From: Lachnospiraceae bacterium UBA7026
Lineage (GTDB): Bacteria > Bacillota > Clostridia > Lachnospirales > Lachnospiraceae
Direction: 5' to 3'
Length of the DNA stretch: 64,000 nt
NCBI GenBank assembly: GCA_002494165.1
Contig: DLBH01000039.1
Span: 1-64,000 of the forward strand
The notes under the pieces: model-generated
Database searches by the model: none
The model's input: the letters and a program-made list of their open reading frames with translations, nothing else
Told to the model about the DNA's origin: nothing
In this document: in pieces, positions 51,653-58,366 of the stretch
Numbering within the stretch: position 1 is the first letter of the stretch
Layout: each line of letters opens with the position of its first letter
Program-made: the position numbers and the translations under genes

Positions 51653-53068
51653 TTACAGCAGGCGACTCCAAAAGTCTGACAACAGGTCCGGGATCTGCCG
51701 GCGGTATATTCGGCCCGAGTAGGCCTCATGGGGCCAGGATATAAACTCTGCCCGTTCAGGACAAATCCTCCGGTATATGGGGTCTGCCACAATCCGATCT
51801 CCCTCCTTTAAGATCTCCATCAGGTCTGCCTCAGAAGAAATCTGCAGGCAGTCACAAGACTCCAGATCCCGGTCCAGCTCCAGGGGACAGATGACCTGCC
51901 AGTCCCTCCCCCCTGCCAGATCAGCAGCCCGGGCAAGGGACAGGGCCTCCACCGGCTCCCCGATGATAAACTTCCTCTCACTCCCTGAAACAGACCCATT
52001 TTCCTGGCCGGCAAAAAGACTTTTACCGGATGACCCAGTCATGCAGGCCTCTGTAAGAGCCCTCAGCAGTTCGGGGCCAAACTGGCCGCAGGGCAGGCCG
52101 GTCACATAAGGAATCCCGAATCTTTTTTCTAAAACCCTGGCCGCCGGAAGTCCCACTGAAGAGACCACCAGACTGGCATGGGCCAGACCGGCTGATCCTA
52201 TCTGCCGGCGCAGGTCCCCGGCTTCCCCATCACCCATGGCAAAAACACTCTGAACAATAAAGCCATGGTCTCTGAGCCAGGCCAGGAGAGAAGCCCGGCC
52301 GCTGCCCACGGAAAAATCCAGGGGGGTCAAACCCAGCAGGTTAACCCGAAAAGGCCCGGAAGCTGACAGAAACTGGCCCGGCTGTCTGCCACTTCCCCAA
52401 GCCTCATCGTCTTCTCTGCCAGCTCTGGAAGAATCTATTTCCTCTTTGCCAGCCCTGGAAGGATCTATTTCCTCTCTGCCAACCTTAGCAGGATCTATTT
52501 CCTCTTTGCCGGCCTTAGCCGGGCCGGCTGCTTTTTCCTCCACCAGGCAGGAGGCGACCTTTTCCAGAGCCGTACCTGCACCAATGATATAACTGTTCAT
52601 GCCACTGGTAGGAAAATACCAGGTGGGGATTCCCGTTTCCAGTTCCACAATCCGGGCTATGGCATCAAAGTCTGTCCCTGTCATCATGGGTATAGGGGTC
52701 CTGACCAGGGCAATGAAGGCCGGCTTCAGGTCCCTGGCAGCCCGCACGATATCATCGATCAGCTTGTCATCATTTCCCATGATGGCATCGATCTGGGACA
52801 GGCCGGAAATAAAGATCAGGCTGTCCTTGTCATACCATCTGGGTTCATCATGGGTATTATAGGTAGAATTGCAGCCGGAGGGGTCATGCATGACGACCAT
52901 GCCGCCCAGTTCATAGAGGGCCGAGCAGACCCCGGACACGTCAGATGTATAATTGGACAGGAAGGCATGGGCCTGCCTGCGGGCCTGGTCCGAAACCTCA
53001 AAGTCCGGGCCGGCTCCGGCCGGTCTGTCCTGTCCCATATTTTCTTTTTTATAAGTTTCATCTATCAT
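51653..53068 (-). CDS. Nitrogenase component 1-like protein, K-type (split system)
   Basis: A 471-residue member of the NifD/NifK/BchN superfamily. It keeps cysteines at C48 (VCSALYELGG) and C66 (PSGCNSTYNTHDEPRW), in the places of the first two P-cluster cysteines of NifK, but the third is lost: the matching segment reads TPIPMMTGTD. The C-terminal half (VNLLGLTPLDFSVGSG, SVGLPAARVLEKRFGIPYVTGLP) matches the second half of the fused protein at 60964-63756. A linker near residues 182-220 has four 10-residue repeats (GKEEIDPAKV). It is the last gene of the cluster. Substrate unknown. Confidence 0.85.
   Translation of the reverse strand: MIDETYKKENMGQDRPAGAGPDFEVSDQARRQAHAFLSNYTSDVSGVCSALYELGGMVVMHDPSGCNSTYNTHDEPRWYDKDSLIFISGLSQIDAIMGNDDKLIDDIVRAARDLKPAFIALVRTPIPMMTGTDFDAIARIVELETGIPTWYFPTSGMNSYIIGAGTALEKVASCLVEEKAAGPAKAGKEEIDPAKVGREEIDPSRAGKEEIDSSRAGREDDEAWGSGRQPGQFLSASGPFRVNLLGLTPLDFSVGSGRASLLAWLRDHGFIVQSVFAMGDGEAGDLRRQIGSAGLAHASLVVSSVGLPAARVLEKRFGIPYVTGLPCGQFGPELLRALTEACMTGSSGKSLFAGQENGSVSGSERKFIIGEPVEALSLARAADLAGGRDWQVICPLELDRDLESCDCLQISSEADLMEILKEGDRIVADPIYRRICPERAEFISWPHEAYSGRIYRRQIPDLLSDFWSRLL
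52404..52523 (-). repeat. 30-nt in-frame tandem repeat in the K-like gene
   Basis: Four copies of a unit containing TCTATTTCCTCTTTGCCAGC encode 10-residue repeats such as AGKEEIDPSR. They lie in a linker between the N-terminal and C-terminal parts of the protein. Confidence 0.9.
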
Positions 53069-53165
53069 AGCAGCACCTCTGAAAATGACTGGTCTTAACC
53101 GGCAGATCTTGCTTTGCCCCTTCCTTTATACGGCTGACATAGCAAAAGCCTGCCCTAAGGGCATC

Positions 53166-54560
53166 CTAGCAAAGGCAGCTGGGACAGCCCAGCCCCTTCC
53201 TGCCTACCAGGTCCCTGGTATCCTTCTTCTCCCGGCAGGCCTCCTGCATGAGAGCAAGGAGCCGGCAGATGCCGTCATAGCCATGGAAACCTCCCCCCTC
53301 CACCATATTGACAAAATAAGGAGTCTGATGAAAATAGGCCGCCTTCTGGCCCAGGGCCAGGACTCTTTCCTCATCAAAGCGGGGATAGGTCCTCATATTG
53401 TGATGAATCATGGAAGTGACCGGCAGCCAGGGGGCATGGTCCTTAAGCCAGAGAAAATCCTCCTCTTCCTCCGGGGCAAAGGCATCCCCGTAAAGATGCT
53501 TGACCTTAAAACCATGGTCCAGCAGGAGCCGGGTCAGGCCCAGTATTCCAGGAGTCAGGGAGACATCGAGAGCCAGGGGCATCCCGCCCAGCAGGTCCCT
53601 GGTTTCCTCCAGCATGGTCTCACACCTGGCCCGGAAACCGGCCAGCTCATCCTGGCTGTAGGGCTCAGTGTCCAGAGCCCGGGCCAGCTGTAAAAGTTCC
53701 TGGTCGATCTTATCATAGTCAAAGACTACCGGCAAGTGGAGATGGTTAACACCCATTTTATCCGACAGCTTTCCGGCCCCGGACCTTGCCAGAGGGTATA
53801 TGGAAATGTTTAAAAAACTGTCCCCCATCTTCTGGTAATCTTCCCAGGTCCGGCAGGAGGTCAGGTCCCTGACCTGGCAGCCCGCCCGGTTAATCAATGT
53901 CACCAGCTGGCTCTCCCGGGGAGTAGGGAAATCATTGCCCACAATATTGACAGCTGTCCGGTCCCGGCCGGACTTGTCTGTAATGACAAGACCTTCATAT
54001 AAGCCTGCCCTCAACTTCTCATCCGGCGTGATGCCTCCCTTTTGCACGATGGGGTCCATGTAGCTTTCCACCAGGCAGATATCCGGGAACCTGTCCCGGA
54101 GCACCCTGTAGATATAAGGGATGTCTGTCCCCATGAAATGATGGACACAGACCAGGAATAGAAAGAGCAGCCTGGGCCTTTTACCCACTTTTGTGAGCCG
54201 GCCTATAATCTCCGTCACCCCGTCGATGACCAGGCCCTCCATGTCCTGGCCGTAGAGGTCGCCCTCCGTAAGACTGAGGAAGGAGTAGCGGTCGCCGGCG
54301 TCCATCTCTGCTGCCGTAAGGACAACACCCCGGTTGCAGTTACCGCCGCAGACATAGATCTGGTGGGATTCCGGAACCAGCATGCCGATATGGACGATAT
54401 TCCAGGGGCCATGGGCCGGACTGTTATACTCCAGGCCGGGGCGGAAAGGGGCCGGCCAGGCTGCCTGGGATATGGTGACCGTTTCCCTCACACTGGTCTC
54501 TGCCTCCTCCCAAGGCTCCAGTCTGGGATCATTTTTATTTCCGTGAACCAATTTAAGCAT
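53166..54560 (-). CDS. Nitrogenase component 1-like protein, D-type (split system)
   Basis: A 464-residue protein of the nitrogenase component 1 superfamily. ATG 54560 (MLKLVHGNKN) is chosen because GAGGTG lies 5 nt upstream. Cysteines C71 and C75 (VCGGNCNRG) and C138 (LVCVHHFMGTD) line up with the second and third P-cluster cysteines of NifD (GCG and CPIGLIGDD). The first is absent. The C-terminus ends in CPSCLC (C459, C462, C464), an unusual possible metal site. It pairs with the K-like gene downstream (gap 97 nt) and follows nifH-like 1. No FeMo-cofactor Cys/His pair can be recognised. Confidence 0.85.
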   Translation of the reverse strand: MLKLVHGNKNDPRLEPWEEAETSVRETVTISQAAWPAPFRPGLEYNSPAHGPWNIVHIGMLVPESHQIYVCGGNCNRGVVLTAAEMDAGDRYSFLSLTEGDLYGQDMEGLVIDGVTEIIGRLTKVGKRPRLLFLFLVCVHHFMGTDIPYIYRVLRDRFPDICLVESYMDPIVQKGGITPDEKLRAGLYEGLVITDKSGRDRTAVNIVGNDFPTPRESQLVTLINRAGCQVRDLTSCRTWEDYQKMGDSFLNISIYPLARSGAGKLSDKMGVNHLHLPVVFDYDKIDQELLQLARALDTEPYSQDELAGFRARCETMLEETRDLLGGMPLALDVSLTPGILGLTRLLLDHGFKVKHLYGDAFAPEEEEDFLWLKDHAPWLPVTSMIHHNMRTYPRFDEERVLALGQKAAYFHQTPYFVNMVEGGGFHGYDGICRLLALMQEACREKKDTRDLVGRKGLGCPSCLC

Positions 54561-54640
54561 AGAGCACCTCAAAATATCTCTTGATTCCTGTCAGTTCTTC
54601 GTTTTTCAGTCTTTTTTAACTGGTCTCTTTCGTTTTTTAT

Positions 54641-55426
54641 CTATCTGTTGGTCTGGCCATCTCCTGGCCAGTCTATGCCGCTGACCCTCTCTATTTCCAG
54701 GGTCAGCTTCTCATAATCCCGGGCCATGGAGGAATCGGGAAAGGCCTCTACCACTGTCATGGCCAGGTCTTCCGCTTCTGCCACCAGGCCGCTTCTGGGT
54801 AGGTCGCCCACAATCCGGCTCCTGATATCTTCTGCCAGCTGCCGGACCTTCTTGTCCTCATCTTTGACATCCCTGCGGTTCAGGATGAGACCACCCAGCT
54901 TTGCGTAGTCCCGCCTTTTAAAATTCTCCACGGCCATAGCGATATTGGCCGCCGCGTAAATGGACATATTTTCCCCGGAGGTAACTACAAATACCTGGTC
55001 GGCATAGCCATTTCTCATGGGCATGGAAAAACCACCGCAAACCACATCTCCCAGCACGTCGTAGATGATCACATCCGGCTGGTAACGTTCATAGGCCCCC
55101 TTTTCCTTAAGCATCTCCAGGGCGGCAATAATCCCCCTGCCGGCACAGCCCAGGCCAGGCGGGGGACCTCCTGCCTCCACACAGAGCACACCCCTGAAGC
55201 CGGGGGTTACCATCTCTTCGAGGGCCAGCTTTTTCCCCTTCTGCCTGGTCAGGTTCAAAATAGTTTCCACTGGCTTTCCATGGCGTAAAAGAGCCGTTGA
55301 ATCCGCCTTGGGATCACAGCCGATCTGCATGACCTTAAGACCCTGGCCTGCCATGACTGCGGCCACATTGGAAATGGTGGTGGACTTGCCAATCCCACCC
55401 TTGCCATATACTGCTATTTTTTTCAT
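54641..55426 (-). CDS. NifH-like nitrogenase reductase homologue (1)
   Basis: A 261-residue iron protein of the NifH/BchL/CfbC family, expected to be a homodimer that passes electrons to a component 1-like partner with ATP. The P-loop GKGGIGKST is at residues 8-16. Both cluster-bridging cysteines are kept, C94 in GLGCAGRG and C130 in DVVCGGFSMP. The arginine that is ADP-ribosylated in NifH is also present. ATG 55426 follows GGAAGGAAGAG; a TTG at 55465 is an alternative created by an 18-nt duplication. It lies between the TM1266-like gene and the D-like gene. Confidence 0.92.
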   Translation of the reverse strand: MKKIAVYGKGGIGKSTTISNVAAVMAGQGLKVMQIGCDPKADSTALLRHGKPVETILNLTRQKGKKLALEEMVTPGFRGVLCVEAGGPPPGLGCAGRGIIAALEMLKEKGAYERYQPDVIIYDVLGDVVCGGFSMPMRNGYADQVFVVTSGENMSIYAAANIAMAVENFKRRDYAKLGGLILNRRDVKDEDKKVRQLAEDIRSRIVGDLPRSGLVAEAEDLAMTVVEAFPDSSMARDYEKLTLEIERVSGIDWPGDGQTNR

Positions 55427-55427
55427 G

Positions 55428-55463
55428 GATATCTCTTCCTTCCTCGATATCTCTTCCTTGCTC
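55428..55463 (-). repeat. 18-nt tandem duplication at the nifH-like 1 ribosome binding site
   Basis: GATATCTCTTCCTT occurs at 55428-55441 and again at 55446-55459, duplicating the AAGGAAGAG ribosome binding site. The duplication keeps frame and opens a TTG start upstream. Confidence 0.75.
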
Positions 55464-55494
55464 AAAATCTCATCCCGGGTCAGTCGTCGTGCTC

Positions 55495-55740
55495 CTATAC
55501 CTTGGCATAGGCCACTTTAGCCGTCACCCCGCCAAGTCTGCCGATCCTTCCTGACAGGCTGCTGATCTCTGTCTGGGGAGCATCCAGGACCAGGCTGATG
55601 ATATTGATGCCCTTTTCCCGGTAGGGAATACCCATCCGGCCCACCACATAGTCAGAATATTCATGAATCAGGTCATTGAGCTGACCTGTTGCATCCGTGT
55701 CCTCCACAATTATGGACAGCACTGCAATCCTTGTCTCCAT
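55495..55740 (-). CDS. TM1266-like (iron-only hydrogenase system regulator) protein
   Basis: An 81-residue protein with a ferredoxin-like ACT/NikR-C type fold pattern: RIAVLSIIVEDTD, HEYSDYVVGRMGIPYREKGINIISLVLDA and LSGRIGRLGGVTAKV. Homologues are annotated as regulators next to [FeFe] hydrogenase maturation genes (hydEFG). Here it sits between hypE and nifH-like 1 with no [FeFe] hydrogenase gene in view. No DNA-binding domain is present, so direct transcription control is unproven. Confidence 0.8.
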   Translation of the reverse strand: METRIAVLSIIVEDTDATGQLNDLIHEYSDYVVGRMGIPYREKGINIISLVLDAPQTEISSLSGRIGRLGGVTAKVAYAKV

Positions 55741-55804
55741 AGCTTACTCCTTTATACTGTCTTCTTGTATTGCCTGCAATCTCAGCAGTATTTTGCCGGC
55801 AGTC

Positions 55805-56821
55805 TCAGCAGATTCTAGGCAGCAGCTCACCGCCTGGCGGGGGCAGCAGGGTCTTAGACCCGATCTCTGTCACCATGGTTACCCTGCCTGGCATATCTTC
55901 AGTTACCCTGCCGATAATTGCCGCGTCACGGGTATATTTGCCTTCCCTTAATTTGTTGACCAGACCCTCGGCCTGGTCCGGCGGGGCCACGATAACCAAC
56001 CGGCCTTCACAGGCCAGGTAAAGAGGTTCTAAGCCCAGCATGGAACATACTCCCTGGACCGGACCCTGGACGGGGATATTTTCCGACGTCAACTCTATGC
56101 CTACCTTACTCTGGTCAGCAATCTCATAGAGGACCGTGCCCACTCCGCCCCGGGTGGCATCCCGGACCACATGCAGGTCCTTAGTCACTGTCAGCATATC
56201 TGCCACGGCACCATTTAAGGGAGCACAGTCACTGGTGACCTCCGCCTCTATGCCGAAGTCCTCCCTTGCCAGGAGGATGGTGCAGCCATGGCGGCCCACA
56301 TCGCCACTGACAATGATAAGGTCTCCGGGTCTGGCCTTGCTTCCGGAGGTCTCCACTCCCTCAGGAATAAATCCGATTCCTGTGGTTGTGATAAAGACCC
56401 CGTCCACCTGGCCCCTGCCGGCAACCTTGGTATCCCCGGCAACGATCCTGACACCGGCTTCCCGGGCGGTCCGGCCCATGGATGCCACGATCCGGTCAAG
56501 CCTGTCCATGGAAAAGCCTTCCTCAATGACAAATGCACAGGTCAGGTAGCGGGGAGTGGCCCCCATGCAGGCCAGGTCATTGACCGTACCGCAGATACTT
56601 AATTTGCCGATATCCCCTCCCGGAAACTCCGCCGGGGATACGATAAAGCCATCGGTAGATACGGCGATCCTACCCTTGTCCATGGCCAGGACTGCCGCGT
56701 CATCCCCGGTCAGATCCGGATTGTCAAAATATTTTTTAAAGATATCATGGATCAGCTGGTTGGTCTGGCTGCCTCCAGCGCCATGGGCCATCGTTACCTT
56801 TTTCTCTGAATCAGTCTTCAT
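55805..56821 (-). CDS. hypE: Hydrogenase maturation factor HypE
   Basis: A 338-residue PurM-like enzyme that dehydrates a thiocarbamate on its own C-terminal cysteine to thiocyanate, the source of the cyanide ligands. The N-terminal MAHGAGGSQTNQLI, the ATP-binding TGDDAAVLAMDKGRIAVSTD and the essential C-terminal PRIC are all present, so it should be active. It starts behind GGAGG and overlaps the hypD 3' end by 11 nt. Confidence 0.97.
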   Translation of the reverse strand: MKTDSEKKVTMAHGAGGSQTNQLIHDIFKKYFDNPDLTGDDAAVLAMDKGRIAVSTDGFIVSPAEFPGGDIGKLSICGTVNDLACMGATPRYLTCAFVIEEGFSMDRLDRIVASMGRTAREAGVRIVAGDTKVAGRGQVDGVFITTTGIGFIPEGVETSGSKARPGDLIIVSGDVGRHGCTILLAREDFGIEAEVTSDCAPLNGAVADMLTVTKDLHVVRDATRGGVGTVLYEIADQSKVGIELTSENIPVQGPVQGVCSMLGLEPLYLACEGRLVIVAPPDQAEGLVNKLREGKYTRDAAIIGRVTEDMPGRVTMVTEIGSKTLLPPPGGELLPRIC

Positions 56822-57896
56822 TTTTGTCGCTCCTCCCCTTCTTCTCTAAAAGGCCTCCATACTGATAGTAGGCCGAGCAGGCTCCTTCCCCTGAAACCAT
56901 GCAGGCTCCCACCGGATGCAAGGGAGTGCAGCCCTTACCGAACACCGGGCAGTCCGTAGGCAGACAGGCCCCCTTGAGGACTTCACCACAGCGGCAGGCC
57001 GGATTGGTCCTGGCTTCCATCTTCGGCACGGCAAAACGGATCCGGGCGTCGAAGGCCGCATATTGGTCACGGAGTTTGAGCCCCGAACCGGCTATAGTTC
57101 CCAGACCTCTCCACTCAGCGTCACAGGCCTCCATATAGTGGTCCATCATGGCCAGGCCGGCCGGACTGCCTTCCTCCTTTACAACCCTGGGATAGGCATT
57201 GACAAAGAAAGGCTTTCCCTCCTCATATTTCTTTAAAATCACCACAAATGCCGTCAGCAGTTCTCTGGCAGTAAAGCCGGCAACCACGCCGCTGATCCCC
57301 TCTTCCTCGGCCAGCTTCCGGCAGAGGCCAGTCCCGGTTATAGCATTGACATGGCCCGGATAAAGGAAAACATCCGCAGTCCCTTTTAAGGCCTGATAGG
57401 CCTGGGGCATGGTCTTGTTGGCTGTCAGCAGGGAAAAATTATCCACGCCTTCCCGCTCTGCCTTTTCCAGGGCAAAGCAGCTGGCAGGCACGGTGGTCTC
57501 AAAACCTACAGAGAGAAAGACCACCTGGGTCTCCGGATGGGCCGCCGCATAATCCACAGCGTCAGCAGGTGAGTAAACCACCTGGACCCTGGCCCCCTCA
57601 GCCCTGGCTGCCGCCAGACTTTTCTCTGAGCCAGGCACTCTGACCAGGTCACCGAAGGTACAAAGAGTCACTCCTTTTTCCAGTCCCAGCCAGACCGCCT
57701 CATCGATATAGTCAGCGGGAGTTACACAGACCGGGCATCCTGGTCCCGAAATTACCTTGACCTGGTCTGGCAGCAACTGCCTCAGTCCCAGTCTGAAGAT
57801 CTCATGGGTATGGGTCCCGCAGACCTCCATCACCCTGAGGCCCGGACCGCTGTAGTTCATCAGATATTGTCTGGCTTCCTTTAATTTATCACTCAT
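56811..57896 (-). CDS. hypD: Hydrogenase maturation factor HypD
   Basis: A 361-residue iron-sulfur protein that, with HypC, forms the scaffold where Fe(CN)2CO is built. Family motifs with the key cysteines are intact: EVCGTHTHEIFR, SGPGCPVCVTP, the GFETT segment and the C-terminal cluster motifs CRCGEVLKG, TDCPVFGKGCTPLHPVGACMVS and GACSAYY. It overlaps hypC by 4 nt and hypE by 11 nt, indicating coupled translation. Confidence 0.97.
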   Translation of the reverse strand: MSDKLKEARQYLMNYSGPGLRVMEVCGTHTHEIFRLGLRQLLPDQVKVISGPGCPVCVTPADYIDEAVWLGLEKGVTLCTFGDLVRVPGSEKSLAAARAEGARVQVVYSPADAVDYAAAHPETQVVFLSVGFETTVPASCFALEKAEREGVDNFSLLTANKTMPQAYQALKGTADVFLYPGHVNAITGTGLCRKLAEEEGISGVVAGFTARELLTAFVVILKKYEEGKPFFVNAYPRVVKEEGSPAGLAMMDHYMEACDAEWRGLGTIAGSGLKLRDQYAAFDARIRFAVPKMEARTNPACRCGEVLKGACLPTDCPVFGKGCTPLHPVGACMVSGEGACSAYYQYGGLLEKKGRSDKNED

Positions 57897-58102
57897 AAAA
57901 GATCCTCCAACAGGTCGTCTGTCTCCTCCTGGTCATCCGAATCAATCCTGGCTATAGCCATGCCTGCGTGAACCATCACATAATCTCCCGGCTCCAGCTC
58001 TTCGAGGAGCTGGGCGGAGATCTCTTTTTTAGCTCCGGAGGCATCCACAACTGCCATTCCATCCTTCATAGTCAGCACTCTGGCCGGTAATCCTACACAC
58101 AT
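57893..58102 (-). CDS. hypC: Hydrogenase maturation chaperone HypC/HybG
   Basis: A 69-residue protein starting MCVGLPARV, with the essential Cys2 exposed after removal of Met. The GDYVMVHAGMAIARID motif holds the conserved histidine. HypC binds the iron that HypD decorates and delivers it to an acceptor protein. In hydrogenase systems that acceptor is the large subunit; none is in the window, so the acceptor here is open. GGAGG lies 7 nt before ATG 58102. Confidence 0.95.
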   Translation of the reverse strand: MCVGLPARVLTMKDGMAVVDASGAKKEISAQLLEELEPGDYVMVHAGMAIARIDSDDQEETDDLLEDLL

Positions 58103-58366
58103 ATTTTATCCTCCATCTTCGTCAGGGGTCTCCCGGCATGTCCCCGGACCCAAAGCCCGGGCCGGCCACTTCCGGCCTTGACTAAAGCAGATCCCCTTGC
58201 TTGTATCTTTTGCTCTTATCTATCTTCTTATACTTATGACTGCCTGTCTGGCAGCTGCCTGCATTTTAATCTCGTTTTTTTTCTTCTACTTTTACTTTTC
58301 ACTGCTATCTTAACAGTTAGCTACTTTCTTTTCTCCCGGGACCGGGACTTCATCCGGGGCCTCCGG
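58103..58366 (-). other. 264-nt gap between hypF and hypC
   Basis: The plus strand is pyrimidine-rich at 58180-58330, so the transcript there is purine-rich. Small hairpins occur (GGCC-N6-GGCC near 58165-58180 and CCCGG / CCGGG near 58140-58165). There is no gene and no clear T-tract. It may be a processing or stabilising region that separates hypF from hypCDE. Confidence 0.4.

Noticed and set aside
55427-55465. TTG start at 55465 for nifH-like 1
   Set aside because: The extra 13 residues are the product of an 18-nt duplication and are not part of the NifH family; ATG 55426 has a proper site.
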